Below are positions 8,506 to 17,553 of a DNA stretch of 64,000 bases, one piece after another. The notes below the pieces were generated by a model, which saw only the letters and a program-made list of their open reading frames with translations, had not been told where the DNA came from and did no database searches. How positions within the stretch are numbered: the first letter of the stretch is position 1; each line of letters begins with the position of its first letter. A program made the position numbers and the translations under genes. The stretch covers positions 79,924-143,923 of the forward strand of contig JAHYJR010000003.1 of the NCBI GenBank assembly GCA_019429005.1, read 5' to 3'. This DNA is from Nanobdellati archaeon. GTDB taxonomy: Archaea > EX4484-52 > GLR71.

Positions 8506-9939
8506 CTATTTGATTTCCTTTTCCTTACCTGAAAAAAACGTAATTGCCTCAGCAAGTTCAGGATGTTTTTTTGAATATTTAACAAGTTCAATACCCTTAA
8601 GATACGCATCACATGCTTGAACTAACGCACGAGCTCCAGCCTTTGTACCACTCGGATGTGCATGACACCCAGCACCCATGGTAGTTATAAAATCTACACC
8701 GCCAATTGCATCAATAAATGGTTTTAATAGTACGGGATTAAGACCGCCTGATACAATAGGACAACATTTTTTCAAACCTCTCCAACTATCATCAGATAAT
8801 ATAACATGGTGTGCAACATCTTCATGAACAAGTCTCAAAACATCTTCATCATTTTCAGGAACGTTTGCCCAGGACTGACTAAAGAAATGCCCTTGTGCTG
8901 ATAGATTCAATATATTATGTGCTGCAGTAATATCCTCTTTTTTATCACCCTTCATCTTTCCGATACCAGCCGTACCTGTATGAATTCCTGATGCACCAGC
9001 CAAACGCGCAAACTTAGACAAGACTAAAACTGAAAAACCGAATGGGCTTTCAGGCCGTGTAAATGCACCATGGGCAGCTCTATGGAAATGCAAAAACACA
9101 CCAGGATACCGTCTCCTTAAAGTCTGCACAGCCATCCAACCTGCAGTAATACCATCAATCAAAAAAGCATAACTTCCAGATTCAAAACCAGCATTACGAA
9201 TCAATTCACAACGCTCAATCATTGTATCAAAATCGGATGCAGATACATTAAAAGAATGCACTTTTTTCCGCCCAGTCTCTTTTACAGCCTTATCCATAGC
9301 TTCCTTAACATGCCGGACCATCTTATCATAAGGACAAAAATCTTGATTTGCTTGAGGTTCATCATTTTTTACAAAATCGCCACCACCAACCCAGAAATCA
9401 TAGCAGACTTCTGCATATTCGGCTGATGTAAGCCCCATCTTAGGTTTTACAATAGTCCCTAATATTGGTCTATCATATACATCAAGATATTTTCGCATAT
9501 CATCAATAGTATAACTAGGACCATCATATTGTTCAAGCATAGCTGGAGGGAACCAAAGGTCAAGTAACTTAAGAGCATCAACCTGTTTCATTCCAAGAAC
9601 ATTACCAACAACATATGTCAATATGTTCTGAATATTACCCATACGATCAAAAAGTCTCCATGGATATGCAATCCACACAAGATTTTGTTTCAAGTCAACC
9701 TTATAGACAAGTGCATTCATCTCCCTTGAAAAAGGAGTTTCAGTAGTAACTTTAAAATTGGTTCCAGTTGATGACTCTGCCGCGATTTCAGCAGCAGCTT
9801 GAAGCGTATTTAAACCATCACCAGGAATAAAATGAAAAACACATAAAAGATATTCTCCATTACGTGGATTAGATAAATCCAGATTAACATAAGCCGCTTG
9901 TTTTGAGTTCAATGATTTCAAATATTTCTTCAATGTCAT
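8506..9939 (-). CDS. rbcL: RuBisCO large subunit, form II/III-like
   Basis: A 477-residue RuBisCO. Active-site motifs present are GTIVKPKMGL, the carbamylated-lysine motif GGDFVKNDEPQANQ, FHRAAHGAFTR, IHTGTAGIGKMKGD (loop 6 lysine) and SGGLNP. YDGPSYTIDDMRKYL, YAEVCYDFWVGGGDF and GHG/AHGA-type motifs resemble form II and archaeal form II/III more than form III-b. Together with R15P isomerase (51171) and AMP phosphorylase (55840) it would complete the AMP pathway, giving two 3-phosphoglycerates from ribulose-1,5-bisphosphate and CO2. The ATG at 9939 follows GGTG by 7 nt. Loop 6 has Lys where GKMEG is usual. Confidence 0.95.
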   Translation of the reverse strand: MTLKKYLKSLNSKQAAYVNLDLSNPRNGEYLLCVFHFIPGDGLNTLQAAAEIAAESSTGTNFKVTTETPFSREMNALVYKVDLKQNLVWIAYPWRLFDRMGNIQNILTYVVGNVLGMKQVDALKLLDLWFPPAMLEQYDGPSYTIDDMRKYLDVYDRPILGTIVKPKMGLTSAEYAEVCYDFWVGGGDFVKNDEPQANQDFCPYDKMVRHVKEAMDKAVKETGRKKVHSFNVSASDFDTMIERCELIRNAGFESGSYAFLIDGITAGWMAVQTLRRRYPGVFLHFHRAAHGAFTRPESPFGFSVLVLSKFARLAGASGIHTGTAGIGKMKGDKKEDITAAHNILNLSAQGHFFSQSWANVPENDEDVLRLVHEDVAHHVILSDDSWRGLKKCCPIVSGGLNPVLLKPFIDAIGGVDFITTMGAGCHAHPSGTKAGARALVQACDAYLKGIELVKYSKKHPELAEAITFFSGKEKEIK

Positions 9940-9968
9940 TTTAAAGCACCATTTCAAGTTTTAAAAAT

Positions 9969-9987
9969 ATCATAATAATATTATGAT
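9969..9987 (-). promoter_or_regulatory. Candidate operator at the RuBisCO promoter
   Basis: ATCATAAT and ATTATGAT form an 8-bp inverted repeat around AAT, starting 30 bp upstream of the RuBisCO ATG. On the minus strand a TATAAAT box overlaps its upstream edge, so the repeat would cover the region between TATA box and transcription start, where an archaeal repressor would act. Chance is a real alternative in such AT-rich DNA. Confidence 0.4.
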
Positions 9988-10330
9988 TTATACAAATAAA
10001 TGTTATTAACAATAACACAAATTAAACATAATACATAATATTCAATTAATTTAGACAGATATAAATATATTCATACTAGCTTATCAAAAAGATATACAAA
10101 CATAAATTGCTTTTAAAAAACACAATAAAATGTAAAAATTAAATTAAAATTTAAATAGATTTTAAACTAAATAATTACTCTAAATATATTTAAAACTAAG
10201 ATTATATATATGAAAACTAAATTAACTCAATTAATAACGATTTTAATAATAACACTTTTTGCCTACATTTAGATAAAAAATCAGAACCTAACGATTCTAG
10301 ATTATAATCAACCCGACCATCCATCATATG
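9988..10330. other. AT-rich intergenic stretch without a supported gene
   Basis: Apart from the TATA-like box of the RuBisCO gene, I see only a 20-codon plus-strand frame at 10210-10272 (MKTKLTQLITILIITLFAYI), which looks like a signal-peptide remnant without a following gene. Nothing else is supported. Confidence 0.5.
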
Positions 10331-10541
10331 TCATTCTTCTAAAAACTTTTCATCTTCCATTTCTTCTAAAATACGTTTAAATTTTTTCCAAAGAAACGTC
10401 ATCATCTTAGGCATAATCTTTAAGTTTATTTACAGTTAAAAAATTCCTAATCGATAAAAAGGTATGTCCTATATGAACACCAGAATAAGTCTTTTGTGTC
10501 AATAAATATAAAATTCCACATTTAATACAAAGTTTATCCAT
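10331..10541 (-). pseudogene. Remnant of a small CxxC protein gene
   Basis: From the ATG at 10541 the frame reads MDKLCIKCGILYLLTQKTYS and continues to KLKDYA, then meets TAA. Beyond it, DDDVSLEK and, after a one-base shift in an A6 run, FKRILEEMEDEKFLEE read on as a plausible acidic C-terminus ending at 10331. One nonsense change and one A-tract shift would therefore have broken a protein of about 70 residues. The family is unknown. Confidence 0.35.
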
Positions 10542-10555
10542 AATATTATACTAAA

Positions 10556-10672
10556 TATTCCTTTTTATTAAACTATTTATAACAAAATAAACAGTATTCC
10601 TTTTTATTAAACTATTTATAACAAAATAAACAGTATTCCTTTTTATTAAACTATTTATAACAAAATAAACAG
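10556..10672. repeat. Three perfect 39-bp tandem repeats
   Basis: A 39-bp unit beginning TATTCCTTTTTATTAAAC and ending AACAAAATAAACAG occurs three times head to tail at 10556, 10595 and 10634. Each unit contains TTTATAA, which resembles a TATA box. It lies 63 bp upstream of the arsR operator. Confidence 0.95.
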
Positions 10673-10734
10673 AATTTATAAAAAATAATTAATTCTAACA
10701 ACCCATCTAAAAAGAAAAATTTATAAATATCAAA

Positions 10735-10754
10735 ATATCAATACATATTGATAT
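10735..10754 (+). promoter_or_regulatory. Palindromic operator of the arsR operon
   Basis: ATATCAATACATATTGATAT is a perfect 20-bp inverted repeat ending on the first two bases of the arsR start codon. A TTTATAAAT box lies about 27 nt before the ATG, so the palindrome covers the stretch from just past the TATA box to the transcription start. This is where a self-repressing ArsR dimer would block RNA polymerase. Confidence 0.75.
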
Positions 10755-11010
10755 GAATAAAGACTTAGCCTTAAAAATATTCAAAACGTTGGGCGAAAAA
10801 ACACGATTTAAAATAATTGAAACCTTACTAGATAAAGAACTTTGCGCTTGCGAAATCCCAAAAATTATAAACAGAACACAAAGCAATACATCTATGCACC
10901 TTACAAAACTGCAAGATCTAGATATGATTAAATCAAGACGTGATGGCAAAAAAAGATTATATTCAATAAAAAATGAAAATATCAAAAAAATTATGAAGAT
11001 GATTAAATGA
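10753..11010 (+). CDS. ArsR-family transcriptional repressor
   Basis: 85 residues of winged-helix fold: LALKIFKTLGEKTRFKIIETLL, then ELCACEIPKI, then a recognition region QSNTSMHLTKLQDLDMIKS and a wing with RRDGKKRLYSI. The ELCxC motif is the metalloid-sensing Cys pair of ArsR proteins. It probably represses its own operon through the perfect palindrome at its start and is released by arsenite, antimonite or a thiol-reactive signal. The start appears leaderless. Its stop overlaps the next gene by 4 nt (ATGA). Confidence 0.9.
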   Translation: MNKDLALKIFKTLGEKTRFKIIETLLDKELCACEIPKIINRTQSNTSMHLTKLQDLDMIKSRRDGKKRLYSIKNENIKKIMKMIK

Positions 11011-11240
11011 AAATTGAAATACTTGGAACCGGTTGTAATAATTGCTTAAAACTTGAAGAAAACGCAAAAAAAGCATTAAAAGACATAAATAAAAAAGATG
11101 TAGAACTCATAAAAATTACAGATATAACAGAAATACTAAGGTACGGTATAATGTCAACCCCTGCAATAATTATTGATGGCGAAATCAAAGCATATGGCAG
11201 AATCCCTGATATTGACGAGATTAAAACATGGGTAAAATAA
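11007..11240 (+). CDS. Thioredoxin-like redox disulfide protein
   Basis: 77 residues matching the small thioredoxin-fold family with an N-terminal active site, here GTGCNNCLKLEENA (CxxC at about residues 10-13), and the cis-proline region STPAIIIDGEIKAYGR. Such proteins commonly sit between an arsR regulator and a DUF318 permease. It could reduce the permease or the metalloid substrate. It overlaps arsR by 4 nt, and the permease starts 1 nt after its stop. Confidence 0.9.
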   Translation: MKIEILGTGCNNCLKLEENAKKALKDINKKDVELIKITDITEILRYGIMSTPAIIIDGEIKAYGRIPDIDEIKTWVK

Positions 11241-11241
11241 A

Positions 11242-12195
11242 ATGATTGATTTATTCTATCCATTTCAATGGGTTGCAAACAATATTACAAATAGACTTAA
11301 TCTTGAAGGACACATCGCAGATAGTGTAAACTTCATAATCTATGACGTAATAAAAATATTTTTTTTACTTATTGTGATGATATTCGCAATTTCATACATT
11401 AGAAGCTATATCACACCTGAAAAAACAAGAACAGTTATAGGCAATAAAAAAGGTCTTCGCTATCATTTTCTAGCATCAATAACAGGTGTCTTCACACCAT
11501 TTTGTTCATGTTCATCAGTACCATTATTTATTGGTTTTATTGAAGCTGGCGTTCCTTTAGGCGTAACATTCTCATTTTTAATAACAAGCCCGCTTGTTAA
11601 TGAAGCCGCAATTGCGATTCTTTGGGCAACATTCGGACTTAAATTAACAATAATATATGTGATATCTGGAATATTAATCGGTGTTATCTCGGGTTACATA
11701 ATTGGACTTTTAAAAATGGAAAAATATGTTGCAAGTTTTGTCTATGACATTAAAATGATGAAAATTAAAGAAGAAAAAAAGACACAAAAAGATAGAATCA
11801 AATATGCTAAAAAAGAAGTCAGAAATATTGTATCAAAAGTATGGCTATACATCATAATAGGTGTCACATTAGGTGGCTTATTCCACAGTTTTGCTCCAGA
11901 AGGTATACTTGAAAAATATGCAGGAAACAGTATCATTGGAGTACCCATCGCAACATTAATAGGTATACCATTATATTCAAATGCAATCGCAATGATACCA
12001 ATCATTGAGAGCCTTGTTGGGAAAGGATTACCACTTGGAACTGCCTTAGCATTCCTTATGGCTGTAACCGCATTATCATTACCAGAAATAATTATATTAA
12101 AAAAAGTCCTTAAAAAAGAATTAATTGCTGTTTTTGTAGGAATAACAGGATTTGCGATAATGATTACGGGGTACTTGTTTAATTTTATCGTTTGA
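11242..12195 (+). CDS. Permease of the DUF318/ArsP-like family
   Basis: A 317-residue membrane protein with about eight hydrophobic segments and the signature TPFCSCSSVPLFIGF near residue 90, plus a related SNAIAMIPIIESLVGKG motif in the second half. The CSCSS motif marks the DUF318 permeases that include organoarsenical exporter ArsP. It is the third gene of an arsR-thioredoxin-permease operon, which supports efflux of a metalloid or related toxic compound. The exact substrate is not determined by sequence. Confidence 0.85.
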   Translation: MIDLFYPFQWVANNITNRLNLEGHIADSVNFIIYDVIKIFFLLIVMIFAISYIRSYITPEKTRTVIGNKKGLRYHFLASITGVFTPFCSCSSVPLFIGFIEAGVPLGVTFSFLITSPLVNEAAIAILWATFGLKLTIIYVISGILIGVISGYIIGLLKMEKYVASFVYDIKMMKIKEEKKTQKDRIKYAKKEVRNIVSKVWLYIIIGVTLGGLFHSFAPEGILEKYAGNSIIGVPIATLIGIPLYSNAIAMIPIIESLVGKGLPLGTALAFLMAVTALSLPEIIILKKVLKKELIAVFVGITGFAIMITGYLFNFIV

Positions 12196-12285
12196 TAAAA
12201 TAATTATAAAAATTATATCAAATTTTACAGAAACTGTTATAAAGTTATCTTTACTAAGTAATAACATATAAACTAGGTGTTAATT

Positions 12286-13761
12286 ATGATTAAAGAAATC
12301 AAAATAAATAATAATAATAAATCGTTAATGGGTACCCCCAAAGAAATGAGACTCATTCTTCAAAAAATTGGATATGATAATGTTATTGTTTATGGATACG
12401 CTGGTACGCTTATTGCAGATAGTATCGATGACGAAACTAATGAAAAAATGAAAGATTTTAACAGAAAAAAATTACTATCTAACGTAACATACCATGAAAC
12501 ACCGATAGGTACAATATATAACACAGAGGGTAGTCTAAATAAACATGCAATTGCAGATGACCTTAAAATAGCAGTACTTGATAAAGAAATAGAATCTCAA
12601 GAACTTGTTGCCACAATAAAAACAGTTGCAGATCAAGTTTCAAAATATATTGGTGATGAATTATTAACAGGAACTGGTACTTTATCAGCAATAAGTGCCT
12701 ATTTTAGCAGCACCCTTACAGACGAAGATATTAATAAATATCCAGAATATTTTAATGAAAAAAATGGACAGATAACACTTTCTGAAGAAGGAAACAACAT
12801 GCTAAATATACTTAAAGACAGTTGGGATTATCTTCCACGAAATCTACGTTCTGCATGTAAAATGAATATAAAACCATATCTTTTAGAAGTATTTAAAGAT
12901 GTATCTGAAAATATACCCGTACAACTGGATAAATTCCAAGATTATATTCAAAAAGAATTAACATCAGAAACAATCAAGAAAAAAATCGACCAAGATTCTA
13001 AATTATTACGAAAATTAATTGATGATGGATATTATTGTGATTATTTTATTAATACAGATTATGATGAATTAATAAAAATCATAGAAATGGATCAAAATAA
13101 TTTAATCAACAATGAGACTTTTAAGAAAATAAAAAAATCAATACCTGTAAGACATCTAGACTCACAAAAATACCAACGACATCAAAAGGATAAAAAATAT
13201 TATGAACTAGAACAAGAACATAAATTATATAACGAATGGGGAAAAAAAATAAAAGATACAATAATGTCAATTGAAACAAACCAAAAAATAATCGAAGGAC
13301 ATGGTATAGACCCATTAAAACAACTAAAAATGCTTGAAGATACAGGATATATTTTTTTAAGAGAAGATGATAAAAAAATAAATATATACAAAGGACAAAA
13401 CTTTAATCTGCTTAATGAGGATAACACATCTTTCTGTCCAATAGGTCTTTCAGATAAATGGGATTCATGGAAAATTGAAAGACAGGGAAATATAACAATT
13501 TTAACAAAATATTTTAAAAATGTAAATGATAAATTAATAAGAATCTCAGTTAATTCATTAGGAAAATATAGCGTTGAAGGTAATGATCTAACTGTTTTTG
13601 ATGAAAATGTTAAAAAGGAATTAAATCTTGTTGAAGAAGTTATAAATTATAATCTTCCTAAAAACAAACGCAAAACTTTAGATTGGACAGAATATAATGA
13701 ATCACAACCAAAAACAAATACAATAAAACCTGTTAAACAAATCAAAAAACAATTATTTTAA
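12286..13761 (+). CDS. Large protein of unknown function, 491 residues
   Basis: The start ATG lies 6 nt after GGTG. The protein is charged, lysine/asparagine-rich and mostly helical, without cysteines of note, signal peptide or membrane segments. An N-terminal part (residues 1-60) has predicted strands (NVIVYGYAGTLIADSIDDE), the middle is helical, and a late segment (FCPIGLSDKWDSWKIERQGNITILTKYF) looks like a beta-rich module. I recognise no family. It stands alone between the permease and a broken MazG gene. Confidence 0.6.
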   Translation: MIKEIKINNNNKSLMGTPKEMRLILQKIGYDNVIVYGYAGTLIADSIDDETNEKMKDFNRKKLLSNVTYHETPIGTIYNTEGSLNKHAIADDLKIAVLDKEIESQELVATIKTVADQVSKYIGDELLTGTGTLSAISAYFSSTLTDEDINKYPEYFNEKNGQITLSEEGNNMLNILKDSWDYLPRNLRSACKMNIKPYLLEVFKDVSENIPVQLDKFQDYIQKELTSETIKKKIDQDSKLLRKLIDDGYYCDYFINTDYDELIKIIEMDQNNLINNETFKKIKKSIPVRHLDSQKYQRHQKDKKYYELEQEHKLYNEWGKKIKDTIMSIETNQKIIEGHGIDPLKQLKMLEDTGYIFLREDDKKINIYKGQNFNLLNEDNTSFCPIGLSDKWDSWKIERQGNITILTKYFKNVNDKLIRISVNSLGKYSVEGNDLTVFDENVKKELNLVEEVINYNLPKNKRKTLDWTEYNESQPKTNTIKPVKQIKKQLF

Positions 13762-13798
13762 TAATAAACGACCAATACAAATATTATAAGGTAAGATT

Positions 13799-14098
13799 AT
13801 AGATATTAAAGAAGCTCAAGACACAGTTTATGAACACTTAGTAAAGATATGTTATACAAAAAGCGAGACAACACCAACACATTCATTTTTGCATCTTGTT
13901 GAAGAAGTGGGTGAAGTCTCAAGAACATTGTTATACAAAGAAACAGAACGTGTTAACTTCAAAAATAACACAGATCCAGGTAAACTTGAAGATGAGATTG
14001 CTGACATATTCTGGCAGACACTCAAACTAGCGTAATATCTAAAAATAGATCTTGACCAAGCATTCATCAATAAGCTAGAAAAAAATAGGAATAAATAA
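13799..14098 (+). pseudogene. MazG-like nucleotide pyrophosphohydrolase, interrupted
   Basis: The reading frame gives IKEAQDTVYEHLVK, HLVEEVGEVSRTLL and LEDEIADIFWQTLKLA, the EExxE and DExxD metal motifs of the MazG/dUTPase-2 superfamily, which hydrolyses NTPs to NMPs. An in-frame TAA at 14033 interrupts it, after which YLKIDLDQAFINKLEKNRNK completes a natural C-terminus. The start also lacks ATG: GGTA is followed 5 nt later by ATA. Either the gene is dead or it starts at AUA and makes a truncated product. Confidence 0.75.
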
Positions 14099-14182
14099 AA
14101 CTCAAAAACAGATAAACAAATATCTAATAATTTATCAAAAAAATAAACCCAATATTAAATATATAACATAACAAATATTATC

Positions 14183-14833
14183 ATGGAACAACAAAAAATT
14201 ATCAATAAAACTATTGATTTTGTAAAAGAAACATTACAAGATACAGAAAGTGGCCACGACTGGTGGCATACATATCGTGTCTGGAAACTATCTAAACACA
14301 TTGCAAAAACAGAAAATGCAGATAATTTTATTGTTGAATTAGGCGCACTATTACATGATATAGCAGATTCAAAATTTCATGATAAAAACGAAAATATTGG
14401 ACCCAAAAAAGCAGAAGAATTTCTAAAAACCTTAAACTTAGACAGTAATATTATAGAACAGATCAAGAATATTATAAGTAACATATCTTTCAGAACACGG
14501 AATGAGACAACATTCAAATCAGTAGAACTTGACATTATACAAGATGCAGACCGCTTAGATGCACTTGGAGCTATCGGTATTGCAAGAGCCTTCAATTTCG
14601 GTGGCCATAAAAACAACACAATATATAATCCCTATATAAAACCAAATACTAACATGACAAAAGAAGAATACAAAATGCGAGATAAACCGACAATAAATCA
14701 TTTCTATGAGAAACTCTTATTATTAAAAGATCTTATGAACACAAAAGGCGGACAAAAAATTGCAGAACAAAGACACGCATTTATGGAACAATACCTTACC
14801 GAATTCTATAATGAATGGGAAGGTAAATCATAA
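14183..14833 (+). CDS. HD-domain phosphohydrolase (YedJ-like)
   Basis: 216 residues with the HD metal motifs in order: GHDWWHTYRVW (His), LLHDIAD (His-Asp) and IIQDADRLDALG (Asp). The following RAFNFGG and the C-terminal HAFMEQYLTEF segments fit the YedJ/YpgQ-type HD hydrolases, which remove phosphates from nucleotides or related compounds. It belongs to a run of nucleotide-metabolism genes (MazG remnant, 5'-nucleotidase, UMPH-1 remnant). Confidence 0.85.
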   Translation: MEQQKIINKTIDFVKETLQDTESGHDWWHTYRVWKLSKHIAKTENADNFIVELGALLHDIADSKFHDKNENIGPKKAEEFLKTLNLDSNIIEQIKNIISNISFRTRNETTFKSVELDIIQDADRLDALGAIGIARAFNFGGHKNNTIYNPYIKPNTNMTKEEYKMRDKPTINHFYEKLLLLKDLMNTKGGQKIAEQRHAFMEQYLTEFYNEWEGKS

Positions 14834-14884
14834 AGATATTAAAAAAACATAAAGCTTTTAAAGAGAATCCTATTAAATAAAATC

Positions 14885-15424
14885 ATGAAAATCTTAGTTG
14901 ACATGGATGGAGTTATTGCAGATTTCGAAAAAGGATTCCTGACCAATTTCACAGAAAAATACCCTGAAGAACAATTCATACCACTTAATAAAAGAACAGA
15001 GTTCAAACCACGAGATCAATACACAATAAAACAAAAACCTCTTGTTGAAAGCATATACAACGCACCTGGTTTTTATACGTCCTTACCGCCTATTGATGGT
15101 GGACTTGACGCATTAAAAGAAATTTCAGATAAAGGCCATAATGTATTTATTTGTACATCGCCACTTTCAAACTATCAAAATTGTGTTTCTGAAAAATATC
15201 AATGGGTAGATAATAACCTTGGTATAGATTGGACTAAAAAAATTATTATTATAAAAGATAAGACATTAATTTCAGCAGACCTACTTATCGACGATAAACC
15301 CGAAATAACAGGTTTAGAAACGCCATCATGGGAACATATAATATATGACCAACCATATAATCAAAATGTTAATTATAAAAGACGGATTAATTGGGCGAAT
15401 TATAAAACTATTTTAGACCTTTAA
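14885..15424 (+). CDS. 5'(3')-deoxyribonucleotidase-like HAD hydrolase
   Basis: 179 residues of the NT5C family. HAD motif I is DMDGVIADFE (Asp6, Asp8), motif II lies in ICTSPLSNYQNCVSEKYQWV and motif IV in DLLIDDKPE. The spacing and the TSPLSNY segment are characteristic of NT5C enzymes, which dephosphorylate (deoxy)nucleoside monophosphates. A TATA-like box (CTTTTAAAG) lies about 30 nt before the ATG. It may work with the HD hydrolase upstream in nucleotide turnover. Confidence 0.85.
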   Translation: MKILVDMDGVIADFEKGFLTNFTEKYPEEQFIPLNKRTEFKPRDQYTIKQKPLVESIYNAPGFYTSLPPIDGGLDALKEISDKGHNVFICTSPLSNYQNCVSEKYQWVDNNLGIDWTKKIIIIKDKTLISADLLIDDKPEITGLETPSWEHIIYDQPYNQNVNYKRRINWANYKTILDL

Positions 15425-15558
15425 AAACGTACTCTTGTAACACACTAACCTATAAACCAAAATTACTTTTTTCTTAAAAACACAACTAAATCAACATAAA
15501 ATCACTAATTTTATTATAATATATAATATATTTAAAATTTACTCGACATCATAACATT

Positions 15559-16424
15559 ATGAATCCAGATATAATCATATCTAATCCAAAAAAACTTGAA
15601 ATTCTTAAAAATAAAATAGCTTTAGATGGAATAAAAAACATACATATTATCTCTGATTTTGACAGAACCTTTACAAAAGCATTTGTTAATAGACAAAAAG
15701 TACCGTCTATGATTTCAGAATTACCTAATGGAAATTACTTAACAGACGATTATGCAAAAAAAGCTCATGCACTTTTCAATAAATACCATCCTATTGAAAT
15801 AGATATAAACATAACCGAAGAAAACAAAAAAAAGCTATGCATACTTGGTGGACTGAACATTTCAACCTTCTTATTGAATCTAAACTAAACAAAAAAGATC
15901 TTGATAAAGTAATAACCTCCGAAAATATCTGTCTTAGAGATGGCTCATATGAATTCATAAAAACCTTACATACAAATAATATACCGCTTATCATCATGTC
16001 TTCAAACGGTCTTGGTGGCGATACAATTTCAATGTTTCTTGAAAAAGAAAAAAGATTATATAATAATATTCACATAATATCAAACACATACATATGGGAT
16101 AAAGATGGATTTGCTATTGATATAAAAAAAACAATAATACATGTTGCAAACAAAGATGAAACCTCAATAAAAGATTATCCTGTTTTTAATAAAATAAAAG
16201 CAAGAAAAAATGTTATCCTTATTGAAGATTCCCTAACAGATGTTGATATGGTTAAAGGCTTTGATTATGACAATATTATAAAAATAGGATTTATAAATGA
16301 CAATATAGAAAAACATCTTGATTCGTACAAAAAAACTTTTGATGTTGTAATACTAAATGATTCAGATATGAGTTATATAAATCAATTATTAGATTATATA
16401 ATAAACAACAAAAAAGTCAAATAA
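15559..16424 (+). pseudogene. Pyrimidine 5'-nucleotidase (UMPH-1 family), frameshifted
   Basis: Two overlapping frames together make one protein: the first part has HAD motif I IISDFDRTFTKAF and FNKYHPIEID, the second THTWW-type TWWTEHFNLLIES, LRDGSYEF, MSSNGLGG and LIEDSLTDVDM. This order matches cytosolic 5'-nucleotidase III/UMPH-1. The frames join at an A8 run near 15825-15834; nine A residues would restore a continuous protein of about 288 residues. The rest of both halves looks intact, so this could be a recent mutation, a sequencing error or a slippage-rescued gene. Confidence 0.75.
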
Positions 16425-16433
16425 AAAACAATT

Positions 16434-17453
16434 TCAATTAATCTCATAATTTCGCCATCTACCAGAACCTATAGATTTCACAAGATTTTGTCTAACTAGT
16501 GATTCCATATGTTTACGATATGTTCTCTCAAGAATATCATCACCTGTAAGCTCAACATATTGTCTTAAAAGATCTCCTGAAGATATAGGACCTGAAGATT
16601 TCAAAATATCATAAAGTGTCTTTTTAATATCATCAAGAACAACCGTACGCTCATCTTTTTTGGAATCACAAACATTATCACATGCACGAATAACATCTTC
16701 TATAGAAATTGTATCCTTCGCCTGATTTTCAGCAAAAAGCGCAGAATTCCGTAAAATATCAATTGCAACACGCGAATCCCCATGGGATTTATGCGATATT
16801 ATCTTAAGATATTCAATCTTAATAGAGCCTGGATACAAAGCATATTCCGAACGTTCTTTCAATATATCAAAAAGCTCATCTGGTTTATATTCTGGAAATT
16901 CAATAGTTTCAAACGCAAGAGATGATTTAATCCTAGAATCAACATCAAAAAAGGCATACTTATTGTTTGAAACAAGAACAAGACCATAATTTTCTCTTGA
17001 AAACACATAAAGAAGTTCTTTTTCTTTCAACTGATCAACTTCATCAAGACAGATTATTACTTTTTTAGATGTTTTTTTTACATAATTACTAATAGCTTTA
17101 ACAAGCTCATCTCGCGGCTGCTTAAGATTTGTAAACACATTAAGAGAACTCACAATCTCATTAAGTATAGAATGTGAAGTCGAACATTTCCAACAATTAA
17201 CATAAACCGTTTTTACAGATTGTGTATGTCCCTCAAACTCCGAAAATATCCATTTAACAAGAGATGTCTTTCCAACACCCGTTGCTCCAAATAAAAATAT
17301 ATTACGAGGGGTTCGACCAAAAGATGCGGGTTTCAAAGCATTTGCAACGGCTTCAACTTGACCTTCACGATGCAATATTTTCTCAGGAATAAATACCTCA
17401 AGAAGTATTGATTCGTCTTTTATCACAGATTTTACCATATCAAAAAGTCCCAT
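16434..17453 (-). CDS. Orc1/Cdc6 replication initiator
   Basis: 339 residues with an AAA+ ATPase core: Walker A GATGVGKTSL at residues 56-65, Walker B VIICLDEVDQL near 135-145, sensor regions VLVSNNK and HGDSRVAIDILR, then a C-terminal winged helix (DILKSSGPISSGDLLRQYVEL, ending GSGRWRNYEIN). Archaeal Orc1/Cdc6 binds origin recognition boxes and loads MCM. Origins often lie beside the gene, but the 100-bp gap upstream shows no GC-rich origin recognition boxes that I can see. It is convergent with the UMPH-1 remnant. Confidence 0.9.
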   Translation of the reverse strand: MGLFDMVKSVIKDESILLEVFIPEKILHREGQVEAVANALKPASFGRTPRNIFLFGATGVGKTSLVKWIFSEFEGHTQSVKTVYVNCWKCSTSHSILNEIVSSLNVFTNLKQPRDELVKAISNYVKKTSKKVIICLDEVDQLKEKELLYVFSRENYGLVLVSNNKYAFFDVDSRIKSSLAFETIEFPEYKPDELFDILKERSEYALYPGSIKIEYLKIISHKSHGDSRVAIDILRNSALFAENQAKDTISIEDVIRACDNVCDSKKDERTVVLDDIKKTLYDILKSSGPISSGDLLRQYVELTGDDILERTYRKHMESLVRQNLVKSIGSGRWRNYEIN

Positions 17454-17553
17454 ATTATGGTTTCATCTAAGATAAAATATAAATATATCTATACTTTAAT
17501 AAACCGAACAACAAACCAAACAGATTTAAATCAACTAACACCAAAAAAACAAC

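Noticed and set aside
10556-10672. CRISPR array
   Set aside because: The 39-bp units are directly contiguous without unique spacers, and no cas genes are near. The same holds for the repeats at 27602 and 35245.
16434-17553. Replication origin next to orc1/cdc6
   Set aside because: The short gap upstream shows no repeated origin recognition boxes or extended unwinding region that I can identify.
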